From: a virus
IMG/VR virus record: IMGVR_UViG_3300046777_001290
Coordinates: 1 to 32,610 of that record
DNA: 32,610 bases
Direction: 5' to 3' (one strand)
Positions 7,201 through 15,635 of the stretch are shown here, piece by piece. A program made the translations under genes and the position numbers. Each line of letters starts with the position of its first letter. Position 1 is the first letter of the stretch. The notes under the pieces are model-generated. The model had not been told where the DNA came from, searched no databases, and saw only the letters and a list, made by a program, of their open reading frames with translations.

Positions 7201-10154
7201 TTTTAACTAAAATTTATATTAATAACGAGCAGATAGATTTAAAAGAAGATGTTTCGATACCTCTTAACTTTAACATTGCTGATATTAGAGAACCTGAAAA
7301 AAGAAGTACTACATGGAGCAAAACTGTTATACTACCAGGCTCTACTTTTAACAATGAATTGTTTTCGAATATATGGAATGTTAATGCAGTCATTAATAGT
7401 ACAGGCACTACTAACTTTACTCCGAATTTTAATCCGAATTTAAAAGCACAGGCAGAAATTACTTACAATGAGGCAATTCAGTTTAAAGGTATTTGTCAAC
7501 TATTAAATGTAAACGTAACTGATAAATACGAGATAGAGTATGAGGTGGCTTTTTTTGGCGAGTTACAGAATGTATATCAGTTTTTTAATAATAGTTACTT
7601 AAGAGACATTGATTTAAGTGAATACAATCATACTTACACATTAAATAATCAGTATTTAAGCTGGTATAGACCAATAGGTCAAGGCTATCTATACCCAATG
7701 ATAGATTACGGAAAGGGAATAAATAATCAGTTTAAAGTAAGTGATATTTACCCATCTGTTTATGCGAAAACAATTTTAGATAAAATGTTTAGCGAAGCTG
7801 GTTTTAGTTATCAATCAAATTTTTTAGATAGTGATTTGTTTAAAAGATTAATCATTCCTTATAACGGGCAAAGCCAATTAACACTATCGAATGATGCAAT
7901 AGAGAATAGAAGTTTTAGAGCAACTAAAAATACTTTACAAACTTTAGAATATGCTAGTACAGGAACTACTTTTTATTCAGATTTAGAATTTGGTGGTGCA
8001 AGTGCCGAAATTACTTATGAAGATGAAGTTACAGAACCTAATTTTGATCCTGGTAATGTTTTTACATTTAATACTTTGTTCAAAGCAAGTAGAAGTGGTA
8101 ATTATAGTTTCAAAACATTTTTAAAATGTTATGTTACTTATTACCCAATGAATCCTGCAACTTTTAATTTTTATAGTTATGATGCACCAAAAACAATAGC
8201 TAATTTAGAAATTAGAAGAATAAGAAGTTTTGCTAATGATATAATTATTGCAAATGTTCCTATTACAATAGTGCCATTTGGGAATAATGGAAATTCAAAT
8301 CAATTTAATTTGTTTTCTAAAACTACTGCAATAAATGATAACGATATTACATTTACAAATGAGGGTAGTTTAGAAACACAAGTTTATTTAAACGCTAATG
8401 ACATTGTTGAATGTGTTATACACACTTCTGATTCTGTTTATTTGTTAAACAGACCTGACCCAAGTGATCCGTTAAATAACATAGAAGTAGAAGGCGACTT
8501 AAACATATTATCTGATTCATATTTTACAGGAAAACTTTTAGATTCAACTATTCAAGAAGGTGATACAGTTATTTTAAGTGATGTACTGCCTGACAAAATA
8601 AAGCAAAGCGATTTTTTTAATTCAATAATTAAGATGTTTAATTTATTTATTGAAATAGATAAGTCAGATGCTAAAAAATTAATTATTGAACCTAGACCAT
8701 CTTTTTACACAAGTGGAGTTACAAATGACTGGTCACAAAAATTAGATTACTCAAAGGAAACAAAAATTATTCCAATGGGTGAGCTTAATAATAAAGTCTA
8801 CAAATATACATACAAAGAGGATAATGATTTCTTTAATAATAAGTATAAACAGCAGACAGGTGAAATATACGGGGAGCAAAAATATGAAGTATTTAATGAC
8901 TTTTTAAAAGGCGAAGTAAATAATGAATTAATTTTTAGTCCGACACCATTAGTAGATACTATTGGACATGATAGGATAATACCTAAAATTTATTCAGTAA
9001 ATACAAATGGGCAAATAGGTTATACAGCATCAAACATTAGAATATTATATTATGCAGGTGTTAAAACTACTAATTATCAATGGTCTCACATAGCAACAAG
9101 TGGAACTACTCAAAGAAGTATTTATGCTTATGCTGGACATTTAGATGATCCATTAAATCCAACTATTGATATTAATTATGGTATACCTAGACAAATTTTT
9201 TATACATTAAATAGATGGACTTCAAATAATTTATATAACACATATTGGAAAGATTACATTGAACAGATAGCAGACAAAGATAGTAAACTATTTACAGGAT
9301 ATTTTTTAATCAATGAATTTGACATTCAAGATTTAGATTTTAGAGATACTTTCTTTTTTGAGAATGAATATTGGAGACTAAATAAAATAATTGATTACGA
9401 CCGAGTAAATAACCAACCAACTAAATGTGAGTTTATTAAGTTAAAGACTTTGCCACCATTTGTAGCAGATGAAGGCTTTGATACCTTTGGAGGATTAGAA
9501 GATGGAAACATAAACGCTCCAACAGGAAAAATAATAAACAACTACAATAATAATAATGTAGCAGATGGTGCAATAGTAAGTGGATTTAATAATAATGTTC
9601 AAAGTGGTAATGGTGTTTTAGTAATAGGCAATGACATTATGATTTCACCTAATGCTAGGAATATAAATGTAACAGCTTCAAGTGGAATAAGTGTATTTGA
9701 TTCAAGTAATGTAAGTATAACAAGTTCAACAGGTGTAACTGTTTTTGATGGTGTTTCAAATGTAAGCGTAACAAATAGCTCAGGAATAACAGTAACAGAA
9801 TCAAACGTAACTTACAATAATGGAATTAAAACATTAAATAGTGTTAATTATAAAAAATATGTTGCTTTACTTAATCAAACAGGGACAAATGATCCAACTG
9901 CACACGTTTTAGAAAACACATTAAGCTCGGGAATAGTATGGACTAGAGATACAACAGGCGAATACTTGGGAACAGTAACAGGGGAATTTACCGAAAATAA
10001 AACAGTTGCTTTTTTAACTATCACAGATAATGGAGAGGCAATGGCAGGAAGAAAAAATTCAAACACAATAGCTGTATATACTTATAACTCAAGCGGAGCA
10101 GCAACAGATGGTAAATTGACAAATTCAAGTATAGAGATACGAGTTTATTCATAA
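7197..10154 (+). CDS. Large tail tip or receptor-binding protein with beta-solenoid C-terminus
   Basis: At 985 residues this is the largest protein in the window. The first ~780 residues are mixed beta structure and contain DIREPEKRSTTWSKTVILPGS near the start, a segment recurrent in Bacteroidota phage tail proteins. Residues ~780-880 hold short tandem Ser-Thr-Asn-Val repeats (ASSGISVFDSSNVSITSSTG and similar), as in trimeric beta-helix fibres. A compact 100-residue C-terminal domain follows. This points to a tail-tip protein that carries a receptor-binding end. The direct neighbours are the distal tail-like protein and the tape measure. Confidence 0.6.
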   Translation: MILTKIYINNEQIDLKEDVSIPLNFNIADIREPEKRSTTWSKTVILPGSTFNNELFSNIWNVNAVINSTGTTNFTPNFNPNLKAQAEITYNEAIQFKGICQLLNVNVTDKYEIEYEVAFFGELQNVYQFFNNSYLRDIDLSEYNHTYTLNNQYLSWYRPIGQGYLYPMIDYGKGINNQFKVSDIYPSVYAKTILDKMFSEAGFSYQSNFLDSDLFKRLIIPYNGQSQLTLSNDAIENRSFRATKNTLQTLEYASTGTTFYSDLEFGGASAEITYEDEVTEPNFDPGNVFTFNTLFKASRSGNYSFKTFLKCYVTYYPMNPATFNFYSYDAPKTIANLEIRRIRSFANDIIIANVPITIVPFGNNGNSNQFNLFSKTTAINDNDITFTNEGSLETQVYLNANDIVECVIHTSDSVYLLNRPDPSDPLNNIEVEGDLNILSDSYFTGKLLDSTIQEGDTVILSDVLPDKIKQSDFFNSIIKMFNLFIEIDKSDAKKLIIEPRPSFYTSGVTNDWSQKLDYSKETKIIPMGELNNKVYKYTYKEDNDFFNNKYKQQTGEIYGEQKYEVFNDFLKGEVNNELIFSPTPLVDTIGHDRIIPKIYSVNTNGQIGYTASNIRILYYAGVKTTNYQWSHIATSGTTQRSIYAYAGHLDDPLNPTIDINYGIPRQIFYTLNRWTSNNLYNTYWKDYIEQIADKDSKLFTGYFLINEFDIQDLDFRDTFFFENEYWRLNKIIDYDRVNNQPTKCEFIKLKTLPPFVADEGFDTFGGLEDGNINAPTGKIINNYNNNNVADGAIVSGFNNNVQSGNGVLVIGNDIMISPNARNINVTASSGISVFDSSNVSITSSTGVTVFDGVSNVSVTNSSGITVTESNVTYNNGIKTLNSVNYKKYVALLNQTGTNDPTAHVLENTLSSGIVWTRDTTGEYLGTVTGEFTENKTVAFLTITDNGEAMAGRKNSNTIAVYTYNSSGAATDGKLTNSSIEIRVYS

Positions 10155-10167
10155 TTGGTACTTAAAA
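10155..10167 (+). promoter_or_regulatory. GGTACTTT motif, copy 3 (before tape measure)
   Basis: TTGGTACTTAAAA, directly after the stop of the large tail gene and 4 nt before the tape measure start. It is a slightly shortened copy of the recurrent motif. Confidence 0.4.
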
Positions 10168-10171
10168 GATA

Positions 10172-11926
10172 ATGGCAAAGACTACAATTGAAATAGATGT
10201 AAACACAGGTGATGCTGCAAAATCACTAAGTGAATTAAAAGGTGAATTTAAAGATTTACAAAATACATTAGAAAATTTAACACCTGGTACAAAGGAATAT
10301 ATTGATACTTTAAAAAATTTAGGTTCTGTTAAAAATGACATTGAAGATGTAAAAAAAGAATTAAATGCTTTTGCAGATGGAACATCAAATTTGTCTGCAT
10401 TTTCTGGAGTTTTAAGCGGTGTCGTTTCAGGGTTTGAGGCGGCAAGTGGTGCAGCTGCATTATTTGGATTAAATAGTGGAGTTCTTGAAGAACAAATAAA
10501 AAATCTTCAAGCAGTAATGGCATTTAGTGAGGGTATTAAAGGTGTTTTAGAAACTGGAGAATCATTTAAAAAATTAGGTAATGCAATAAAGTCAAGTGCA
10601 GTAGGAGCAAAAGCCATGGCTGTTGCACAAAGGATATTAAATGCAGTAATGGCTGCAAATCCGATAGCATTAATTGTAGCGGGATTAACAGCATTAGTTG
10701 GTGTTATTGCATTAGTAGTAAATGCAATGGGTGATGAAGATGAAGCGCAAAAAGAGGTAATTAAAAATAGAGAAAAAGAGTTAGAGTTAATGCAAGATGC
10801 AAATAAGGCATTTGCAAAAGAAGCGGAATTTAGAAAAAATTTAGCAGCAGCACAAGGAAAGAGCGCACAAGAACAACTTGCATTAAATGAAGAGTTAAGC
10901 AAACAAAGAATAAAGCAAATTGATGCTGAAATTCAAACACAAAAAAAATTAATATTTGAAAGATTAGCAAGAGCAAGAAATGCAGATGAAGAAGAAAGAA
11001 ATGATTTATATAAAGCTAATGCAGATACTTTAAAGTTAATGAAAGACTTAGCTGATGAAAGGCTATCTATTCAAAGAAACTTACAAATTGAAAGCACTAA
11101 ATTAGAAACAGATACAAATAAAGCAGCAGCAGATAAGGCTAAGGAAAGAGCAGAAAATGCAAAAAAATTAGCTGAAGAAAATGCTAAATGGAGAATTGAA
11201 TTTGAAAAAGAAGTATTAAGGCGACAAGCCGAAATGAATAAAGAATTTGAAGATTCTCAAAAGAAAAAACAAGAAGAGCAAGATAAAATAGATGCTGATA
11301 GAATAGAAGCAGAAATACAAGCAGAACAAAAAAAATTAGATGCACAAAAAGCTGCAAGATTAAAAGCAGTTGAAGATTATAAAAAAGGCGAAGAAGAAAA
11401 AACAAAATTAGCTTTACAAGGATTACAAAGCGTTCAATCATTAGTAGATGCATTTGCAGGAAAAAGTGAAGCAAGTCAAAAGAAAGCATTTCAAATTAAA
11501 AAGGCTGCAAGTTTAGCACAAGCAACCATTGAAACATACCAAGCGGCACAATCAGCATTTGCAAGTCAAATGGCAATACCAACACCTGATGCGCCAATAA
11601 GAGCAAACATAGCAGCAGCCATAGCAATAGCAAGTGGATTAGCACGAGTAGCTGTAATTGCCAAAACTAAATTTGAAGGTGGAGGTGGTGGAGGAGCTAC
11701 AGGTGGAGGAGCAGGTAATTTAGGAACGTTCACACAAGGTGGCGGTGGTCAGCCCCCACAAGGATTAACAGCACAAAACACAGTAACTCAACTTAATCCT
11801 GATGGCACAGTAGCAGGACAAGGTCAAAGACAAGCAGCGCCAATGAAAGCGTATGTTGTTGAGAGTGAAAGTAGAGCAGTAACCGAAAGAGTAAACAAAT
11901 TAAGTAATAATTCAAAAATAGGATAA
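10172..11926 (+). CDS. Tail tape measure protein
   Basis: The tape measure sets tail length and forms part of the DNA ejection path. The 584-residue protein has an N-terminal charged helical part, a hydrophobic stretch at about 157-187 (ANPIALIVAGLTALVGVIAL), and a long Lys-Glu-Ala coiled coil to about residue 420. A second Ala-rich hydrophobic helix and a Gly-rich linker (about 505-530) follow. If the usual 1.5 angstrom per residue applies, the tail would be short to medium, about 85-90 nm. Its position after the chaperone block fits. It is short for a siphophage tape measure. Confidence 0.8.
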   Translation: MAKTTIEIDVNTGDAAKSLSELKGEFKDLQNTLENLTPGTKEYIDTLKNLGSVKNDIEDVKKELNAFADGTSNLSAFSGVLSGVVSGFEAASGAAALFGLNSGVLEEQIKNLQAVMAFSEGIKGVLETGESFKKLGNAIKSSAVGAKAMAVAQRILNAVMAANPIALIVAGLTALVGVIALVVNAMGDEDEAQKEVIKNREKELELMQDANKAFAKEAEFRKNLAAAQGKSAQEQLALNEELSKQRIKQIDAEIQTQKKLIFERLARARNADEEERNDLYKANADTLKLMKDLADERLSIQRNLQIESTKLETDTNKAAADKAKERAENAKKLAEENAKWRIEFEKEVLRRQAEMNKEFEDSQKKKQEEQDKIDADRIEAEIQAEQKKLDAQKAARLKAVEDYKKGEEEKTKLALQGLQSVQSLVDAFAGKSEASQKKAFQIKKAASLAQATIETYQAAQSAFASQMAIPTPDAPIRANIAAAIAIASGLARVAVIAKTKFEGGGGGGATGGGAGNLGTFTQGGGGQPPQGLTAQNTVTQLNPDGTVAGQGQRQAAPMKAYVVESESRAVTERVNKLSNNSKIG

Positions 11927-11927
11927 C

Positions 11928-12992
11928 ATGCAAAATTTACCAGTTTATAAATTAGTAATTGATGATAGTGATGAGCTTGGAGTTGAGTATATTGCTTTGG
12001 TGGATCAGCCTGCAATAGAAACTAATTGGCATGCTTTTAAAGAACATCAATTTGAAAGTTACACAGACTATCCAAAACAAGCAAGTGAGAATGCTAAAAT
12101 AGCTTTAAGATATGCAGAGGAAAACGGATGGGGTGATTGTGGAACTCCCGTAGGAAAAATTAGAGCAAATCAATTGGCAAATGGCGAAGCTATAAGCAGA
12201 GATACAATTGCACGAATGGCTGCATTTGAAAGGCACAGACAAAACTCACAAAAAGAGTTAGGCGATGGCTGTGGCAGGTTAATGTGGTTAGCATGGGGCG
12301 GTGATGCAGGTATTGAATGGGCGCAAAGAAAATTAGAACAGATTGATAGAGAAAAAATGGTTGTTAATCCAAGAGCAGGTGAAAGCAAAGATGAATTTGT
12401 TTCACGTTGCATTGCAGTTGAAATAAATGCAGGAAAAGAACAAGACCAGGCTGCTGCTATTTGTTATTCTAAATGGGATGAACAAAGCATGAAAGGACAA
12501 TTTAAATTCTTTGCAGATAAAGAAAGAAGACTAATTAGCGGCGCACTCATGATCTCCGATTTGCCCATCTATCGTATGGATGAGAGCGGAGAGTATTATG
12601 TAGTATTTGACAAAGAACAGATTGAAAAAATTGCACAGAGATTTTTTAAAAAAGGATTTACTCATAACGTAAACATGATGCATGATTCAGAAAGGCAAGT
12701 TGATGGTGTTTACATGGTTGAATCTTTTATTATTGACAAATCACGTGGCATCAAAACACCCGAAGGTTATCCTACTTTAACAGAGGGTTCATGGTTCGGA
12801 ACTTTTAAAGTAGACAATAACGAAGTTTGGAATGACTTTATAAGAACAGGAGTGTTTAAAGGTTTTAGTGTTGAGGGTGCTTTTGCTCACAGAAAGCTAA
12901 AAGATGCGCCTGTAAACGTTATTGAAAGTCTAGCCGATAGAATACACAACTTGAGAAAAAAAGTGGCAGAGATTGCAACTAAATCAAAATAA
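11928..12992 (+). CDS. XkdF-like prohead protease with internal Cys-rich insertions
   Basis: The start (YKLVIDDSDELGVEYIALVDQPAIE) and the last half (LPIYRMDESGEYYVVFDKEQIE ... GFTHNVNMMHDSE ... GFSVEGAF) match the XkdF family of putative head maturation proteases. Between them, at about residues 40-185, lie two insertions: a segment with NGWGDCGTPVGKIRANQLANGE and MLAWGG-type motifs, then VSRCIAVEINAGKEQDQAAAICYSKW. Similar insertions occur in head proteases of other phages. The gene starts two bases after the tape measure stop and precedes scaffold and capsid genes, as expected for a maturation protease. Confidence 0.75.
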   Translation: MQNLPVYKLVIDDSDELGVEYIALVDQPAIETNWHAFKEHQFESYTDYPKQASENAKIALRYAEENGWGDCGTPVGKIRANQLANGEAISRDTIARMAAFERHRQNSQKELGDGCGRLMWLAWGGDAGIEWAQRKLEQIDREKMVVNPRAGESKDEFVSRCIAVEINAGKEQDQAAAICYSKWDEQSMKGQFKFFADKERRLISGALMISDLPIYRMDESGEYYVVFDKEQIEKIAQRFFKKGFTHNVNMMHDSERQVDGVYMVESFIIDKSRGIKTPEGYPTLTEGSWFGTFKVDNNEVWNDFIRTGVFKGFSVEGAFAHRKLKDAPVNVIESLADRIHNLRKKVAEIATKSK

Positions 12993-13008
12993 TGTACTTT
13001 ATAAAAAA
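12993..13008 (+). promoter_or_regulatory. GGTACTTT motif, copy 4 (before scaffold)
   Basis: TGTACTTTATAAAAAA directly after the protease stop and 8 nt before the scaffold start. It is one base off the GGTAC form. Confidence 0.35.
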
Positions 13009-13016
13009 ACAAAGCA

Positions 13017-13619
13017 ATGGAAAATAAAAAACAAACGTTTAAAGAAGTTTTTTCAGATATGAAAGAATTGTTCAAAGATATTTTTCAAGACGAAGTAAAA
13101 GATTTGAAATTTGCTGACTACAAAGCAAAAGATGGTTCTATTGTTCGTACTGATACAGAAGAAATCGCAATCGGTTCTAAACTGCAAGTTATAACTCCTG
13201 ATGGTGTTATGGATTTGCCAGTTGAGGTAACTGAAATGGTTATTATGGTAAATGAAATGCCAATGAAAGTTTACGTTGAAAACGGAGTTGTAAAAGGTAT
13301 TGAACCTGAAGAAGTAATGGAAGAACCTGTTATGAAAGAAATGGCATCTGATAACAATGAACAATTTGAGGCTAAGTTTGCTGAATTAAACGAGCGTTTA
13401 TCAAAATTAGAATCTGCATTAGGTTTATCAAATCAAGCATTAGAAGCTGCAAACGCTTCAATCTTAGCACAAACAGATTTAAACAGAAAATTATTTTCAT
13501 TGATTGAAAAAGTTGCAGATGCTCCAAGTGTTGAGCCAAAGTCAACTTCAAAAGAAAACTTTAAAAAATCACAACCAACAAGTTTAGAAGAATTTAGAAA
13601 AAAAGTATATAACTATTAA
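13017..13619 (+). CDS. Capsid scaffold protein (probable)
   Basis: A 200-residue acidic protein between the protease and the major capsid protein, the usual place of the scaffold. It has a small beta part (residues ~35-95), an acidic linker (EEVMEEPVMKEM), a coiled coil at about 115-165 (FAELNERLSKLESALGLSNQALEAANASILAQ), and a basic C-terminal tail (SLEEFRKKVYNY). A basic tail after a coiled coil is a common way for scaffolds to bind the capsid protein. No sequence family is recognised; the role rests on architecture and position. Confidence 0.65.
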   Translation: MENKKQTFKEVFSDMKELFKDIFQDEVKDLKFADYKAKDGSIVRTDTEEIAIGSKLQVITPDGVMDLPVEVTEMVIMVNEMPMKVYVENGVVKGIEPEEVMEEPVMKEMASDNNEQFEAKFAELNERLSKLESALGLSNQALEAANASILAQTDLNRKLFSLIEKVADAPSVEPKSTSKENFKKSQPTSLEEFRKKVYNY

Positions 13620-13639
13620 CCAATAAAACAAAAAACAAA

Positions 13640-14608
13640 ATGGCATTTTCATTTGATTCAATGACTGCTTATGTTGAAGAAAACAGAGCAGACCTCATCT
13701 CCAAAGCAATTTTAGGAGGTGTAACCTTAGGTAAAGGTGTTGACATCCGTACAGGTATCAAGTCAACAGAAAAAATCCCTGTATTAGAAAGTACAGTACC
13801 ATTCCAAGCAGAAGCGTGTTCATTCACAACTTCGGGAACTACTACTTTTTCACAGGTATCAATCGCAACTGTAGGTATTAACTTTGCAGAACAATTCTGT
13901 TTAAAAGATTTAAATACTTATTACACACAGAAGTATTTACCAGCAGGAGCAAACAACGATTCATTATCTATTGCACAAAACATTATCGACAGAAAATTAG
14001 CACAAGTTGCTCGTAGCGTTGAACAAATGATTTGGCAAGGTTCTACAACTTACACTAATTCAACTGTGTTAAAACAAATGAATGGTTGGTTAAGAACAAT
14101 TGATGTAGCAGGAACTGCTGTAGCTGCAACTACTTCAACTTTAAATGCAACAAATGTATTAACTATATTTGATGATGTTTATGCTAAAGTACCTGCTGCT
14201 GCAATTGCAAATGAGCCTATCGTTGCTTTCTGTGGTTACGATACTTTCAGAATTTTAGCTGCTAAGATTACATCAACTTATGGTATCTATGGTTCTCAGT
14301 ACACTACTGATAAAGTATGGAACAATTGGGAATTAATGTATCCAGGCACTAACATGAAAGTTGTTGCAGTACCAGGTATGAATAATGATAATCCAGTTGA
14401 TACAGGTTCATTACCAACAGCAGCAAGAAACCGTATTATCGCAACTTATGCATCTAACTTAGTATTTGGTACTGACTTACAATCTGACTTAGATAATATC
14501 GAAGCATGGTATTCTAAAGATGATAGAGTTTGGAGATTATTTGGTGCTTTCAGAGCAGGTGTTGCTGTGAAATTCATCGATCATGTAGTTCAATACACTA
14601 ACGCTTAA
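13640..14608 (+). CDS. Major capsid protein (HK97-like fold)
   Basis: A 322-residue protein directly after the scaffold and followed by a strong terminator, as expected for the most expressed virion gene. The sequence resembles Bacteroidota phage capsid proteins. It has an N-terminal helical arm, a predicted spine helix around IIDRKLAQVARSVEQMIWQG (~residues 115-135), a mid region ALPxxI-like segment (ANEPIVAFCGYDTFRIL), and a C-terminal part ending with KDDRVWRLFGAFRAGVAVKFIDHVV. The lack of a long delta domain suggests that scaffold is supplied by the separate upstream gene. Confidence 0.85.
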   Translation: MAFSFDSMTAYVEENRADLISKAILGGVTLGKGVDIRTGIKSTEKIPVLESTVPFQAEACSFTTSGTTTFSQVSIATVGINFAEQFCLKDLNTYYTQKYLPAGANNDSLSIAQNIIDRKLAQVARSVEQMIWQGSTTYTNSTVLKQMNGWLRTIDVAGTAVAATTSTLNATNVLTIFDDVYAKVPAAAIANEPIVAFCGYDTFRILAAKITSTYGIYGSQYTTDKVWNNWELMYPGTNMKVVAVPGMNNDNPVDTGSLPTAARNRIIATYASNLVFGTDLQSDLDNIEAWYSKDDRVWRLFGAFRAGVAVKFIDHVVQYTNA

Positions 14609-14616
14609 TATTAACC

Positions 14617-14640
14617 AAGGGAGTATAAAAACTCCCTTTT
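14617..14640 (+). terminator. Rho-independent terminator after major capsid gene
   Basis: A perfect 8-bp stem, AAGGGAGT (14617-14624) with ACTCCCTT (14631-14638), has a 6-nt A-rich loop. Its 3' arm runs into four T (14637-14640). It lies 8 nt after the capsid stop. Confidence 0.75.
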
Positions 14641-14653
14641 AAAATTTTAAAAC

Positions 14654-15163
14654 ATGCCTTGTAATATTATTGAAGGATTAACACTAGACTGTCGCCAAGG
14701 TGCGGGCGGTGTAAAGAAAATATATCTTACAGAGTTTGCTAATGTTTCAACAATTACAGCTTCATCAGGTCAAGTTAGTGGAATCACAATGGTAGCAGGA
14801 AAAAAATTCTGGACTGTTGAGGTTGAGTTAGAAGATGCACAATTTGATGAAAATGCAACTGTATCAATTGAAAATGGTACAACTTTCTACGAACAAACAT
14901 TAGTTTTTTCAGTTTATAAAATGACTGCTAAAAATCGTAATATTGTTCGATTACTAACACAAAACAGATTGATGGTTATTGTTCAAGATGCAGATGATGT
15001 TTATCACTTAGCAGGTGAAACAAGAGCAATGCACTTAACAGCAGGAACTTCATCAACTGGCAAAGCAATGGGTGATAAAAATGGCTACTCAATTACTTTA
15101 ACAGGAAAAGAACCTTTACCTGCAAACAAAGTAAATTCAGGAGTTATTTCAGGCATTATATAA
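14654..15163 (+). CDS. Probable major tail tube protein
   Basis: A 169-residue beta-rich protein starting MPCNIIEGLTLDCRQGAGGVKKIYLTEF, a pattern common in proteins placed just after the capsid gene in Bacteroidota phages. The body has alternating strands and ends with an AMGDKNGYSITLTGKEPLPANKV hairpin like the C-termini of tail tube subunits. It has its own strong terminator and lies between two terminators, which fits a separately controlled, highly expressed virion gene. The tail tube role is inferred. Confidence 0.6.
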   Translation: MPCNIIEGLTLDCRQGAGGVKKIYLTEFANVSTITASSGQVSGITMVAGKKFWTVEVELEDAQFDENATVSIENGTTFYEQTLVFSVYKMTAKNRNIVRLLTQNRLMVIVQDADDVYHLAGETRAMHLTAGTSSTGKAMGDKNGYSITLTGKEPLPANKVNSGVISGII

Positions 15164-15190
15164 TTTTCCTGTTCGTTTGATTGATTCGAG

Positions 15191-15219
15191 AGGTTGCAGA
15201 AATGCAACCTTTTGTTTTT
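15191..15219 (+). terminator. Rho-independent terminator after tail tube gene
   Basis: A perfect 8-bp stem, AGGTTGCA (15191-15198) with TGCAACCT (15203-15210), has a GAAA tetraloop and is followed by TTTGTTTTT. It is the strongest plus-strand terminator in the window. Confidence 0.85.
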
Positions 15220-15220
15220 A

Positions 15221-15235
15221 TGGTACTTTTTAAAA
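15221..15235 (+). promoter_or_regulatory. GGTACTTT motif, copy 5 (after terminator)
   Basis: TGGTACTTTTTAAAA lies one base after the T-run of a strong terminator and one base before the ATG at 15237. Since transcription should end just upstream, a promoter function is especially plausible here. Confidence 0.5.
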
Positions 15236-15236
15236 T

Positions 15237-15635
15237 ATGCAAATAATAAATAAAGGGCAAAATAATTTTCTAGTATTTACATTAACAGAAAAAGTTACTT
15301 TAAATAATCCTTACTATTTATTTAGCTTTAAACATCAAGTGTTAATGAGTACAGTTAACTTCATTTCAAGTGATGTAAGTGGCTTTCCTTCTCGTTACAA
15401 TAAATTTTTAATAACTGAAACAACAGGAGTTACTAATTTAACAAGTGGAATTGTATCTTTGCCTGAAACAGGATTTTATGAATATGCTATTTACCAACAA
15501 ACAAGTTCAAGTAATTTAAACGTTGCAAATGCAGAAGGCTTACTTGAAATAGGAATGGTAAAAGTAGAAAGTACTATTCCTGTTGTTAATGCTTACGATA
15601 ATCAAAATAAAACGATTATAACTTATGGAGAATAA
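15237..15635 (+). CDS. Phage structural protein of unknown role
   Basis: A 132-residue beta-rich protein with strands around NNFLVFTLTEKVTLNNPYYLF and a closing segment GFYEYAIYQQTSSSNLNVANAEGLLEIGMVKV. Proteins with this YAIYQQ...GLLEIG pattern recur next to structural genes in Bacteroidota phages, usually annotated only as hypothetical or virion proteins. It overlaps the portal gene by eleven bases, suggesting coupling. It could be a connector or a small tail protein; no motif decides. Confidence 0.55.
   Translation: MQIINKGQNNFLVFTLTEKVTLNNPYYLFSFKHQVLMSTVNFISSDVSGFPSRYNKFLITETTGVTNLTSGIVSLPETGFYEYAIYQQTSSSNLNVANAEGLLEIGMVKVESTIPVVNAYDNQNKTIITYGE

Noticed and set aside
10507-10902. Minus-strand 131-codon open frame inside the tape measure gene
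   Set aside because: It is the mirror of an Ala-rich coiled-coil gene; no leader or family pattern. The same applies to minus-strand frames at 11184-11489, 13053-13364, 15809-16219 and 26486-26797.
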